Shown here one piece after another: positions 34,587 to 44,204 of a stretch of DNA of 64,000 bases. The stretch lies in the NCBI GenBank assembly GCA_038106445.1, contig JAYODU010000004.1, forward strand, positions 150,983-214,982, read 5' to 3'. The DNA is from Pseudemcibacter sp038106445 (GTDB taxonomy: Bacteria; Pseudomonadota; Alphaproteobacteria; Sphingomonadales; Emcibacteraceae). Under the pieces are notes generated by a model that saw nothing but the letters and a program-made list of their open reading frames with translations, did not search any database and was not told the DNA's origin. Positions within the stretch are counted from its first letter, which is position 1; each line of letters starts with the position of its first letter. Made by a program: the position numbers and the translations under genes.

Positions 34587-35309
34587 TCAGTTTAATCCAC
34601 GAGCTTTGGTAATGATGTCATATGCCGTATTAATGGCAGCAAGTTTATCATTTGCAACATCAATAAGTTCTTCCGGAACGCCTTGTGCCATGAGCAAGTC
34701 AGGGTGATGTTCTTTTATAAGTTTGCGGTATACTGACTTCACTTCTTTATCAGTTGCATCATGATTAATACCCAACACAGTATAAGGATCACTTTGATCT
34801 GGTCCCATATGACTTTCTCGAATACGGGCAAAATCACCATCCGATATCTGGAATATTCTTGCAACTTCCTGAAGATATTCTTTTTCCGCAGGATGCATAA
34901 CACCGTCCGCCATCGCAATATGAAACAGTAGGTCAATAACCTGTTCCAGAACGGCGGGTTGATTTTGGAACTGGCGATAAAGCTGACCTGCATAGGCTTC
35001 ATAACCGGCAACTTCCTTTTTTGCCATATCGAAAAACCAGGCAACTTTTTTTGCTTCTCTTTGGGGAACGTGAAACGATTTTTTAAACACATTAATTTCA
35101 TCACGGGTAACAATACCGTCTGCCTTCGCCATTTTTGCACATAATGCAATAAACCCGGCAGCAAATATGGCTTGCTGTGCTGTACCGTCCATCGCTTCGT
35201 GCGATACTTTCCCCGCAAAATGCGCTGCCGCACCCCCAAGAAGTGCGCCAATCGGCCCACCCAGCGCCATTCCAACGGCACCGCCCAAAATTGTACCCCA
35301 AATGGACAT
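34587..35309 (-). CDS. TerB-domain and J-domain protein (DjlA-like co-chaperone)
   Basis: 240-residue protein. An N-terminal glycine-rich hydrophobic stretch (residues about 5-32, GAVGMALGGPIGALLGG) probably inserts in or associates with the membrane. A TerB-like helical domain follows (about 45-165, with two ADG motifs: MAKADGIVTRDE and IAMADGVMHPAEKE). The C-terminal J domain (about 175-238) carries the HPD motif in IKEHHPDLL, which stimulates DnaK ATPase. This is the DjlA architecture with a shorter N-terminal membrane part. First gene of an operon with the EamA transporter and the amidase. Confidence 0.88.
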   Translation of the reverse strand: MSIWGTILGGAVGMALGGPIGALLGGAAAHFAGKVSHEAMDGTAQQAIFAAGFIALCAKMAKADGIVTRDEINVFKKSFHVPQREAKKVAWFFDMAKKEVAGYEAYAGQLYRQFQNQPAVLEQVIDLLFHIAMADGVMHPAEKEYLQEVARIFQISDGDFARIRESHMGPDQSDPYTVLGINHDATDKEVKSVYRKLIKEHHPDLLMAQGVPEELIDVANDKLAAINTAYDIITKARGLN

Positions 35310-35478
35310 AAAAAATTCCTTTGATTATTATATGGTGTCAACAATGACATAAAATAATTATTATTCATAAGAAGTCACATAAACATCGACAATTCAACAT
35401 ATTTCCGTGACTAATTATAAAAACAACCTTTTTAAATGGTACTGGTTTTATATGAACCTAATAGCTGTGCACAACCCT

Positions 35479-35507
35479 TATCAGCTTTCCTGACAATCAA
35501 GCTGATA
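35479..35507. repeat. Inverted repeat in the gap before the 5-oxoprolinase gene
   Basis: TATCAGCTT and AAGCTGATA form perfect 9-bp arms with an 11-base loop. There is no T-run on either side, so an operator or mRNA structure is more likely than a terminator. The surrounding gap 35310-35711 is otherwise AT-rich, apart from the possible 31-codon frame listed next. It must contain the divergent promoters of the TerB/J-domain gene and the 5-oxoprolinase gene. Confidence 0.4.
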
Positions 35508-35527
35508 TAGTGACTAATTTGAAAATG

Positions 35528-35623
35528 TTATGCGGTGGGTTCCTGTATCCATTGCCGTGGATCATCATTCCAAGTCAGCATACGAATACGCCATTGCATT
35601 TCTTTACGCACCGCAATCAGCAC
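35528..35623 (-). CDS. Possible 31-residue Trp-rich micro-ORF
   Basis: GTG-started frame encoding LIAVRKEMQWRIRMLTWNDD followed by PRQWIQEPTA. It has three tryptophans and ends in TAA. AAGGA lies about 9 bases upstream of the GTG. It sits alone in a 402-base gap and runs opposite to the downstream gene. No family is recognised. It could be a leader peptide, the eroded 3' end of a lost gene, or chance. Confidence 0.2.
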   Translation of the reverse strand: MLIAVRKEMQWRIRMLTWNDDPRQWIQEPTA

Positions 35624-35711
35624 AAAAACTGTTCCTTAAACATCACAAAAATGCTAAAAATTAACCATAAGCAATCGGAACATCACAAGGTAAAAATTAA
35701 AAAGTCACTTA

Positions 35712-38700
35712 ATGTCGGCAATTCAATATAACTCAACGACCAAAAATAAAAAATGGCAATTCTGGATCGACCGTGGAGGGACATTTACAGATGTTGTCGC
35801 CTGTGATCCTGCAGGTGAAATCAAAACTTTAAAATTACTTTCCGAAAATAAAAATCAATATGATGACGCCGCAATTGCTGCCATTCGCCATTTTTTAGGC
35901 GTAAAACCCGATCAGCCGATAAATCATCGGGTAATCCATTCTGTTAAAATGGGCACAACAGTTGCAACCAATGCGCTTCTTGAAAGAAAAGGTGATAGGA
36001 CATTACTCGTTATTACCAAAGGTTTCAGAGATGCATTAAAAATCGGTTATCAGGCCCGTCCGCGACTTTTTGACCGAAACGTAATCTTACCCGAACAACT
36101 TTATGAAATGGTCATTGAGGTTAATGAACGAACAGGACCAAATGGCGATATTTTAATTCCGCTTGATATATCTTCGGCGAAAGACGAAATGGCAAAAGCA
36201 TTCCTTGCGGGCATTACATCTGTTGCCATTGTTTCAATGCATAGCTATCGCTTTCCAAAAATCGAAACCGTAATAGCACGGGAAGCCAAAAATATCGGCT
36301 TCACACAAATTTCCACAAGCCATGAAATCAACCCAGTGATGAAATTGGTAGGTCGTGGTGATACGACGGTTGCTGATGCTTACCTGAACCCCATTCTTCA
36401 TAAATATGTTGAGAGGGTCAGAAAAGAACTCGGTGATACTTCCCTTTATTTCATGCAGTCAAACGGTGGGCTTGCCAATGCCGCACAATTCAAAGGAAAA
36501 GATTCGATACTGTCAGGCCCGGCAGGCGGAATTGTCGGTGCGGTGAAAACAGCCCAAACTGCAGGATTTGGCAAAATCATTACCTTTGATATGGGTGGTA
36601 CGTCTACAGATGTCAGCCATTATGATGGTACCTATGAAAGGACATATGAAACCGTTGTTGCTGGTGTTCGTGTGCGAACCCCAATGATGAATATTCATAC
36701 GGTTGCCGCAGGGGGTGGATCAATCCTTCATTATGATGGCAGCCGGTTCAGGGTTGGTCCTGACAGTGCGGGTGCCGCACCGGGACCGGCGTGTTATCGA
36801 AACGGTGGCCCATTGACTGTGACGGATTGTAATGTGCTTCTTGGATATATAAATCCAGATTATTTTCCAAAAACTTTTGGTGAGGGTGCTGATCAACCAC
36901 TTGATAAAGATATCGTTAGGAAAAAATTCTCTGATCTTGCGAAAAGTATCAACGGCAATATGACATGCGAAAATATTGCAGAAGGCTTTCTGGAAATTGC
37001 CATAGAAAATATGGCAGCAGCCATTAAAAAAATTTCCACTGAAAAGGGCTATGATGTTCGTGATTATACCCTCGTCAGCTTTGGTGGAGCGGGCGGTCAG
37101 CATGCCTGCAAGATTGCCGATAAATTAGGTATAAAAAAAATATTCCTTCATCCTTATGCAGGCGTATTAAGCGCATTTGGCATGGGGCTGGCCGACCTTA
37201 GCGCGATAAAAGAGCAAACGGTAGAAAAACCATTAAATGATGAGCACAGTGGTATATTCACAAAAATTGCCGTTTCATTGGCAAAAGAAGTGGAAGAAAA
37301 GCTAAATACCCAGAATGTAACAGACATTAAGATCAAAACCCTCCTTCATATTAAATATCTTGGTAGTGACAGTACATTAGAAGTTTCCATAGCCGATGTC
37401 GGCACAATGAAGGCAGACTTTGAAAAACTGCACAAACAACAATTTGGTTTTATATCTTCCAATAAAACATTGATCGTTGAAAAAATACATGTGGAAGCAT
37501 ATGGCGGCAGTGGGCAGGTGGGTTTTAAACCACCAGTTTTAACAACAAATAAGGCTATATCCCGGACAAAAATTTACCTTAGTGGCGCGTGGAAATCTGC
37601 TTCTGTAATTCACCGTGATGAATTAGGTACACAAATTAAACGGCTGACCGGCCCGGCCATCATCCGTGAAGAACATGGCACCAATTATCTCGAAAACGGA
37701 TGGGCCGCCACTGTGGATGATAAACACAATCTGATCCTTGAAAGGATCAATCAGTTGGGTCAACCCCATGCCATCGGAACAGATGTTGACCCAGTCCAGC
37801 TTGAAATTTTTAATAACCTGTTTATGTCCATCGCCGAACAAATGGGTGCCGTCCTTGAAAATGTTGCCCACTCGGTCAATATGAAGGAACGGCTGGATTT
37901 TTCATGTGCACTTTTTGATAAAGATGGCAATCTGGTGGCTAACGCCCCGCACATGCCCGTGCATCTGGGCTCTATGGGTAAAAGCATACAGACGGTTTTT
38001 AAAAACCGTAAAGGCACCATTAAAAAAGGCGATGTTTATATGTTAAACGACCCTTATAATGGTGGAACTCACTTGCCGGATATTACGGTAATTTCGCCAT
38101 GGTTTGATAAAAGTGGAAGTGAGCCGTCATTTTATGTTGCAACACGCGGACATCATGCCGATATCGGCGGCATTACACCCGGCTCAATGCCCCCTATGTC
38201 CAAAAATATTGCACAGGAAGGAATTTTATTTGACGACTTCCTGCTTGCCTCAAATGACAAATTCAATGAACTTGAGCTTAAAAAAATACTGACCTCTGGC
38301 GACTACCCGGCGCGCAATCCTGAACAGAATATTGCCGATTTGAAAGGACAGATTGCAGCTAATAATAAGGGGCTTCAGGAACTTGACCGTATCACAAAAC
38401 ATTATGGTATTGAAACCGTATCCGCTTATATGAAACATGTTCAGGATAATGCGGAAGAATCCGTTCGTCGTGTCATTCACAAATTGAATGATGCCGAATT
38501 TGACTACCCGCTTGATAATGGGGCTCATATCCGCGGCACAATCACAATTGATCAGAACAAAAGATCCGCAACAATTGATTTTAAAGGCACAAGCCCCGAA
38601 CTTGATAATAATTTCAATGCGCCCCTTGCCATTTGTCATGCCGCCGTTCTCTATGTATTCAGGTGTCTTGTTGACGATGATATCCCGCTAAACCAGGGGT

Positions 38701-39314
38701 GTTTAAAACCGGTAAATATTATCGTGCCTGAAAAATGTTTTTTAAACCCGTCATACCCTCGTGCCGTTGTCGCCGGAAATGTGGAAACATCACAAGCCAT
38801 CGTCAATGCACTCTTTCTTGCGCTTGGTGCGATGGCAGCATCACAGGGCACAATGAATAACTTCACATTTGGAAATGACGAATTTCAGTATTATGAAACC
38901 ATCGCGGGAGGCATGGGTGCAACAGGCAGGAATAATGGCGCCAGCGCCATACAGACCCACATGACAAACAGCCGATTAACAGACCCTGAAATACTGGAAT
39001 GGCGATATCCCGTTATCCTGAAAAAATTTAAAATAAGGGAAAATAGCGGCGGAAAAGGAAAGTTTAACGGTGGCAACGGAATTGAAAGACGCATCGAATT
39101 TCTACAGGATATGAAGGCCGCCATTCTATCAAATAACAGAAATATTGCACCAATGGGCCTAAACGGTGGCGGCGATGCTGCACGCGGTGAAAACTGGATC
39201 CAGCGGGCAAATGGTGAAATTGAAACGCTCGCCGGCTGCGCAGAAACAGACGTCAGAAAAGGGGACATTTTCATCATCAAAACCCCCGGTGGCGGGGGCT
39301 ATGGCATTCCGTAA
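35712..39314 (+). CDS. 5-oxoprolinase (ATP-hydrolysing), fused HyuA-HyuB type
   Basis: Hydrolyses 5-oxo-L-proline to glutamate with ATP, a step of glutathione and gamma-glutamyl breakdown. The product has 1200 residues, close to eukaryotic-type OPLAH (about 1280). The N-terminal hydantoinase A part begins WIDRGGTFTDVV. Its ATPase motifs FDMGGTSTDVSHYDG, GPAGGIVGAVKTA and SFGGAGGQHACKIA are present. The hydantoinase B part starts near residue 693 (DPVQLEIFNNLF) with NDPYNGGTHLPDIT and NAPHMPVHLGSMG. The start ATG has no clear ribosome-binding site. The damaged amidohydrolase gene follows 47 bases downstream. A hydantoinase for another cyclic amide is possible, but the fusion favours oxoprolinase. 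Confidence 0.9.
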   Translation: MSAIQYNSTTKNKKWQFWIDRGGTFTDVVACDPAGEIKTLKLLSENKNQYDDAAIAAIRHFLGVKPDQPINHRVIHSVKMGTTVATNALLERKGDRTLLVITKGFRDALKIGYQARPRLFDRNVILPEQLYEMVIEVNERTGPNGDILIPLDISSAKDEMAKAFLAGITSVAIVSMHSYRFPKIETVIAREAKNIGFTQISTSHEINPVMKLVGRGDTTVADAYLNPILHKYVERVRKELGDTSLYFMQSNGGLANAAQFKGKDSILSGPAGGIVGAVKTAQTAGFGKIITFDMGGTSTDVSHYDGTYERTYETVVAGVRVRTPMMNIHTVAAGGGSILHYDGSRFRVGPDSAGAAPGPACYRNGGPLTVTDCNVLLGYINPDYFPKTFGEGADQPLDKDIVRKKFSDLAKSINGNMTCENIAEGFLEIAIENMAAAIKKISTEKGYDVRDYTLVSFGGAGGQHACKIADKLGIKKIFLHPYAGVLSAFGMGLADLSAIKEQTVEKPLNDEHSGIFTKIAVSLAKEVEEKLNTQNVTDIKIKTLLHIKYLGSDSTLEVSIADVGTMKADFEKLHKQQFGFISSNKTLIVEKIHVEAYGGSGQVGFKPPVLTTNKAISRTKIYLSGAWKSASVIHRDELGTQIKRLTGPAIIREEHGTNYLENGWAATVDDKHNLILERINQLGQPHAIGTDVDPVQLEIFNNLFMSIAEQMGAVLENVAHSVNMKERLDFSCALFDKDGNLVANAPHMPVHLGSMGKSIQTVFKNRKGTIKKGDVYMLNDPYNGGTHLPDITVISPWFDKSGSEPSFYVATRGHHADIGGITPGSMPPMSKNIAQEGILFDDFLLASNDKFNELELKKILTSGDYPARNPEQNIADLKGQIAANNKGLQELDRITKHYGIETVSAYMKHVQDNAEESVRRVIHKLNDAEFDYPLDNGAHIRGTITIDQNKRSATIDFKGTSPELDNNFNAPLAICHAAVLYVFRCLVDDDIPLNQGCLKPVNIIVPEKCFLNPSYPRAVVAGNVETSQAIVNALFLALGAMAASQGTMNNFTFGNDEFQYYETIAGGMGATGRNNGASAIQTHMTNSRLTDPEILEWRYPVILKKFKIRENSGGKGKFNGGNGIERRIEFLQDMKAAILSNNRNIAPMGLNGGGDAARGENWIQRANGEIETLAGCAETDVRKGDIFIIKTPGGGGYGIP

Positions 39315-39361
39315 AAATATAAGCTAACCTTTGGATAAATGAATAAAATTGGGAGACATCA

Positions 39362-40711
39362 ATGATCAAAAAATCGCTTTTTACCGGCATCATACTAGCG
39401 GGATTAACGTTTTCTGCACATGCCGCCGATAAATGGAAAATTATTTATGCGGGAACACTTCTTGCCGATGCACGGGAGGATATCAAAACAGAATAAAGTA
39501 TAATTATCAAAAATAAAAATATTATCGGCGTGAGGGACGGTTATATAGCCGCATCGGATGTGGATGGTGCCATAGATCCAGAAATCATTGACCTTCGGAA
39601 TCAATTTGTGATTCCGGGACTTATTGATGCCCACACACATATCCTTGGTCAGCAGGAAGTAAACAGCCGCGAAAAGCAAATCACCCGTTCATCACAATAT
39701 TCAACGCTGATGGGGGTTGAATTTGGCATGCGCACTCTTCGTGCCGGTTTTACAACCATCAGAAATGTTGGCGCTGACCGTAACGCAATTTTTGCGTACC
39801 GCGATGCCGTTAATAATGATCTTACCATGGGTCCGCGTATTAAAGCAGCGGGACAGACAATTTCACCAACAGGTGGGCATGGCGATAGCGGCAACGGGTT
39901 TCGCGATGATATATTTGCCCATCCCCATTCCGGAATTTGCGATGGGGTCATGGAATGCCGGAAAGCGGTCAGAACCCAAATTAAATATGGTGCTGATCAC
40001 ATTAAATATGTGGCAACCGCCGGAGTACTAAGCCAAACCGCAACAGGTACCGGGCAGCAATTTACCGATGAAGAACAGGTCGCGCTTGTCCAAGCCGCCC
40101 ATGCCATGGGCCGTAAAGTCGCTGCGCACGCGCATGGCCGCGTGGGCCTTGAAGCAGCCCTTCGCGCCGGTGTGGACAGTATCGAACATGGATCATATCT
40201 TGATGAAGGAACGGCGGATCTGTTTGTTGAAACGGGTGCTTATCTGGTACCAACGCTAATCGCGGGCTATACCGTTGAACGGATCGCAAAGGAACGGCCC
40301 GATTTCTTTATTCCTGCCGTGCGGCAAAAAGCACTGGAAGTCGGCCCGGTGATGAAAAACGCTCTGAAACTTGCCTATGACAAGGGTGTTAAAATTGCCT
40401 TTTGGACCGATGCGGGTGTTAATGATCACGGCACCAATGCTTATGAACTCGTGCTGATGAAGGAAGCCGGTATGCCGGAACAGGCCATATTAATTGCCGC
40501 AACCGTAAATGCGGCTGATCTTATGGATCTGACTAACGTCACCGGAACGATTGAGGCAGGTAAGGAAGCCGACATCATCGCAGCTGCCGCCAATCCGCTA
40601 GAAGATATCGGCACACTGATGAACCCGACATTCGTCATGGCGCGGGGAACACAGATCGATTTTGATGTACCGCGCCCGGCAGATTTATTCCCCTGGCCGG
40701 AAGGATACTAA
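39362..40711 (+). pseudogene. Exported imidazolonepropionase-like amidohydrolase, interrupted by in-frame TAA
   Basis: Reading from the ATG at 39362 gives a signal peptide (MIKKSLFTGIILAGLTFSAH, cleavage near HAAD) and the start of the amidohydrolase beta-sandwich (IIYAGTLLADAREDIKTE). A TAA follows at 39494-39496 (codon 45). The same frame continues without other stops as SIIIKNKNIIGVRDGYIAA, then the metal site GLIDAHTHI, the lysine segment ADHIKYVATAGV, the histidines AAHAHGRVG and SIEHGSYL, and the catalytic aspartate FWTDAGVN. Domain and length otherwise match secreted amidohydrolase-family peptidases of about 430-450 residues. A GTG at 39530 could restart translation but has no ribosome-binding site and would lose the export signal. 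Recent nonsense mutation or sequencing error. Confidence 0.85.
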
Positions 40712-40717
40712 CACAAA

Positions 40718-40755
40718 TAAAACGCCCCGGTGCAGCAAACTTGCAACCGGGGCGT
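40718..40755 (-). terminator. Intrinsic terminator of the SLT lipoprotein gene
   Basis: On the minus strand ACGCCCCGGT (40755-40746) pairs with ACCGGGGCGT (40731-40722), extended by a bulged TGCA/TGCA, and is followed by TTTTATTTG. It lies about 100 bases after the stop at 40855. On the plus strand no T-run follows, so it is less likely to end the amidohydrolase transcript. Confidence 0.75.
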
Positions 40756-40854
40756 ATATCAACATAAATGGGCTTTTCTGTTGTTTTATGACTGTTTAGC
40801 AGTAAAACCTAAAATTAAGGCCAAATTATGCCGTAATTCTAATAAAGCTGAATT

Positions 40855-41460
40855 TTAAAACGGCCAAAGCGACCAGCCACTATCCAGATCATCTTCACAA
40901 TTTTGCAGTTGTGCTGCATACTGCGCGGCATATCGGTCAACTTTTTTTGCCACATCAATCAACCATTTTTTCTTAAGATAAGTTTTTCTTTTAAAACCCC
41001 CATGCCCTTCATGATAGGCAAGATACTGATTATAGGCATCCCATTTTGAAATACCGAGTGTCCGCTGGCTGATGTTGCTGTACCAGCCGACAAAATCAGC
41101 CGCATCTTCGAACCGGTCACGGTCAGCGCCGTGGTTTCCTGTTTTTTCGCGGTACCAGTCCCAAGTTGCATCCTTGACCTGCGCATAACCGTAGGCCGAT
41201 GATTTACGTCCCCAGGGGATCACCCATAACAAATAATTCCGTCCCGGCTTTGCATCATGCTTAAAGCCGCTTTCCTGTCTGATGATCGCAAGCTGTACGT
41301 GAATGGGCGTGCCATATTTTTCCCGCACGCGTTTGGTCGCCTTGTACCAGCCGCTTTTTTCATCAAGCATATCGCAGCTATTGGCCACATTTTTTGGCGG
41401 CGTCGTTGCGCACCCTGCAACCGCAGCAAGAACTACCGCTATGAGAATTTTACTTTTCAT
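40855..41460 (-). CDS. SLT-domain lytic transglycosylase-like lipoprotein
   Basis: 201-residue predicted lipoprotein. The ATG at 41460 gives the signal MKSKILIAVVLAAVAGC with lipobox AGC; the frame continues to 41517 but without sense. The lysozyme-like SLT fold is recognised by AIIRQESGFKHDA (catalytic Glu in RQESGF), SSAYGYAQVKDATWDWY and YLAYHEGHGGF. It probably cleaves peptidoglycan glycan strands in the periplasm from a membrane anchor. Monocistronic with its own terminator. Confidence 0.87.
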   Translation of the reverse strand: MKSKILIAVVLAAVAGCATTPPKNVANSCDMLDEKSGWYKATKRVREKYGTPIHVQLAIIRQESGFKHDAKPGRNYLLWVIPWGRKSSAYGYAQVKDATWDWYREKTGNHGADRDRFEDAADFVGWYSNISQRTLGISKWDAYNQYLAYHEGHGGFKRKTYLKKKWLIDVAKKVDRYAAQYAAQLQNCEDDLDSGWSLWPF

Positions 41461-41534
41461 AACGTCTAAAGAACCAAAAGACATCATGTAAGTCAAGCTA
41501 AACAGGCAGCATGTCAAAATGATGGCGGAAGATG

Positions 41535-42683
41535 TTAGTCCACAAGCAGCTTGATCTGCGGTGTTCCCGTGGGTTCAATTGCTTCTTCCACCGGGTCTTC
41601 CGTTTCCATCTGGATTTTTTCAATCGTATCTATTTTAGAGGAAATTTTCCGTGATGATGTGCTGATCTGATCAATATCCTTTTCTGCTTGCCCGAAATGT
41701 TTTCTTAAACTTTCAACACGGTCATCAAGGCGTTCAACATCATCGATTAACGTCGTTACGTGTTTCTGAATAATCCCGGCCTGTTCACGCATGCGCGCGT
41801 CTTTAAGAACGGCACGAACCGTATTCAATGTTGCCATCAATGTGGTAGGGCTTACGATCCAGACCTTGGCACGGTAAGATTTTTCAACCACATCACTGTA
41901 ATTTGCATGAAGTTCTGCATAAACGGCCTCACTGGGCAGAAACATGAGCGCGGATTCAGCGGTTACACCGGGGATGATATAGCGCTCTGCAATATCCTTT
42001 ACATGTTTTTGAATATCCGCTTTAAACAGGCTTTGTGCTTTTTTAAAGTCTGCTTCATTTTCCGCATTATGAAGCCGGTGATAACTTTCCAGCGGAAATT
42101 TGGCATCAACAACAATTGACCCCGGCGGGTTAGGAAGTTTGATCAGGCAATCAGCACGACGGCCATTTTCAAGGGGTGCCTGAAATTCATAGGCACTGGG
42201 TGGCAAAATACCGGATACAAGATCATTAAGCTGAATTTCGCCGAATGCGCCGCGCGCCTGTTTATTGGATAAAATATCCTGAAGCCCAACCATTTGCCCG
42301 GAAAGGTCAGTAATATTTTTCTGTGCCTGATCAATAACGGCCAGCCGTTCCTGTAATGCGGATAATGATGCCCCGGTTTTTTCACGGGTTTGTTCAAGGC
42401 TGTCACCAACGCGTTTTCCCACAGCATCAAGCCGTTCATTCATGGTGCGTTTGATTTCTTCCTGTGCGCGGGCATTCAGTTCCGTCATCTGCTGAATGCG
42501 CCCTTCCAGTGATGCATTTGCCTGCATAATTTTAAAAAGCTGTTCCTGATATTCAGCAGACACTGCCGAACGGTCAGATTTATCAGTTTTCGCGCGAACT
42601 GCCATAAGAATAATAAGCGACAGTAATAAAAATCCTATCGCCCCCATACCAATCAGTATCATCAACGTCTGATCAAGTTCCAC
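41535..42683 (-). CDS. rmuC: DNA recombination protein RmuC
   Basis: RmuC family, thought to limit inversions at short inverted repeats, with a nuclease-like core. The product has 382 residues. An N-terminal membrane helix (about 8-28, LILIGMGAIGFLLLSLI-like) is followed by a coiled coil (about 40-130). The conserved core comes next: GAFGEIQLNDLV, NPPGSIVVDAKFPLESY and VWIVSPTTLMATLNTVRAVLKDA. A second coiled coil is at the C-terminus. Divergent from def with an 87-base gap. Confidence 0.93.
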   Translation of the reverse strand: MELDQTLMILIGMGAIGFLLLSLIILMAVRAKTDKSDRSAVSAEYQEQLFKIMQANASLEGRIQQMTELNARAQEEIKRTMNERLDAVGKRVGDSLEQTREKTGASLSALQERLAVIDQAQKNITDLSGQMVGLQDILSNKQARGAFGEIQLNDLVSGILPPSAYEFQAPLENGRRADCLIKLPNPPGSIVVDAKFPLESYHRLHNAENEADFKKAQSLFKADIQKHVKDIAERYIIPGVTAESALMFLPSEAVYAELHANYSDVVEKSYRAKVWIVSPTTLMATLNTVRAVLKDARMREQAGIIQKHVTTLIDDVERLDDRVESLRKHFGQAEKDIDQISTSSRKISSKIDTIEKIQMETEDPVEEAIEPTGTPQIKLLVD

Positions 42684-42770
42684 GTGATATTCACTCCTTA
42701 TCTTCTTGACCTTGCAACCAACACATATTACCTACCATTTGAAAGATTAAAAGGATAAGATAAAAAAATT

Positions 42771-43286
42771 ATGGCCGTTTTACCAATTGTAACAGTACCT
42801 GACCCGCTTCTTAAAAAGATTTCCAAGCCTGTCGACAAGGTGGATGACAAGCTGCGGTCTTTTATGAATGACATGCTTGAAACAATGTATGCCGCACCGG
42901 GTATCGGGCTTGCGGCGGTTCAGGTCGGCAAACTTTTGCGTATTTTGGTAATCGACATCGCGCGGGACGGCGAAGACCCGAACCCGATGTATTTTATCAA
43001 TCCTGAAATCACATGGATATCAGAGGAACTCAATACCTATAACGAAGGTTGCCTGTCGATCCCCGAACAATATGCGGATATTGAACGCCCGGCTGAATGC
43101 AAAATCAAATTTCTGGATTATGACGGTAATGAACAGCATATTCACGCGGACGGTCTGCTTGCCACATGTGTGCAGCACGAAATGGATCATCTGAATGGTA
43201 TTGTATTTATTGATTATCTTTCTAAAATCAAAAGAAGCATCTATGTGCGTAAGGTAAAGAAGCTTGTTAAAGAAAAAGAAGCGTAA
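42771..43286 (+). CDS. def: Peptide deformylase
   Basis: Metalloenzyme removing the formyl group from new proteins. The product has 171 residues. All three motifs are intact: GIGLAAVQVG (GxGLAAxQ), NEGCLSIP (EGCLS, metal Cys) and CVQHEMDHLNG (HExxH). It is first of the def-fmt-truA operon, with fmt starting 9 bases downstream. GGATAAGAT lies before the ATG. Confidence 0.97.
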   Translation: MAVLPIVTVPDPLLKKISKPVDKVDDKLRSFMNDMLETMYAAPGIGLAAVQVGKLLRILVIDIARDGEDPNPMYFINPEITWISEELNTYNEGCLSIPEQYADIERPAECKIKFLDYDGNEQHIHADGLLATCVQHEMDHLNGIVFIDYLSKIKRSIYVRKVKKLVKEKEA

Positions 43287-43295
43287 GGACAGCTC

Positions 43296-44204
43296 ATGCG
43301 CGTCATTTTCATGGGAACACCTGATTTTTCTGTCGCGGCACTAAAAGCACTTTTAAACGCGGGCCACGATGTGGTTGCCGTGTACACACAACCGCCCAGA
43401 CCTGCGGGACGCGGCAAAAAGGATCGCCCTTCCCCCGTTCATCAGTTTGCCTTGGAAAATGGACTTGAAGTCCGCCATCCGAACAATTTTAAAAATCAAA
43501 AAGATATTGATGATTTTACGGGTTCAGTAGCCGATGTCGCCGTTGTGATTGCATACGGTCTACTTTTACCGCAAATGATACTTGATGCACCAAAATATGG
43601 ATGCCTGAATATTCACGCATCCCTGCTGCCGCGCTGGCGCGGTGCGGCCCCCATTCACCGTGCCATTATGGCTGGCGACAAGGAAACGGGCATTGGCATC
43701 ATGCAAATGGAAGCGGGGCTTGATACCGGGCCGGTTCTTCTTGAAAAACGTATTTCCATAGATGCGGATGATACCACCGGATCGCTGCATAATAAACTGA
43801 GTATATTGGGCGCAAAAGCAATCGCCGAAGCACTTGATAACCTTGACACCCTGCGGCCAACACCCCAATCAGACGATGGCATTACATACGCCAATAAAAT
43901 TGACAAATCGGAAGCGCACATTGACTGGAACAAAAATGCTGAAACGGTAAAAAACCATATTCATGGGCTTTCCCCTTTTCCCGGTGCATGGACAATGATA
44001 AATAATGAACGGTTAAAAATTCTGACCGTAAAAATGGATAACAAGACAGGGACAGCTGGCACTAAAATCGATGAGCCACTTGTCATCGCCTGCCAAGATA
44101 AATCCTTATCTGTTGTAAGTGCCCAGCGTGCCGGAAAAGGCCCGATGAATATCGATGACCTTGTGCGCGGATTTGACATTAAGGACGGATCGGTTTTTTC
44201 ATGA
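43296..44204 (+). CDS. fmt: Methionyl-tRNA formyltransferase
   Basis: Formylates the initiator Met-tRNA using 10-formyl-tetrahydrofolate. The product has 302 residues. N-terminal FMGTPDFSVAALKAL and the catalytic-site signature NIHASLLPRWRGAAPIHRAI are clear; EAGLDTGPVL follows. The C-terminal tRNA-binding OB-like domain (HGLSPFPGAWTMINNERL) is present. AAGGA lies before the ATG. It overlaps truA by 4 bases (ATGA) and works with def to cycle the formyl group. Confidence 0.97.
   Translation: MRVIFMGTPDFSVAALKALLNAGHDVVAVYTQPPRPAGRGKKDRPSPVHQFALENGLEVRHPNNFKNQKDIDDFTGSVADVAVVIAYGLLLPQMILDAPKYGCLNIHASLLPRWRGAAPIHRAIMAGDKETGIGIMQMEAGLDTGPVLLEKRISIDADDTTGSLHNKLSILGAKAIAEALDNLDTLRPTPQSDDGITYANKIDKSEAHIDWNKNAETVKNHIHGLSPFPGAWTMINNERLKILTVKMDNKTGTAGTKIDEPLVIACQDKSLSVVSAQRAGKGPMNIDDLVRGFDIKDGSVFS

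Noticed and set aside
35510..35731. Plus-strand 73-residue frame before 5-oxoprolinase
   Set aside because: Composition is unlike a protein (Asn/His/Lys runs), it overlaps the real start and has no ribosome-binding site.
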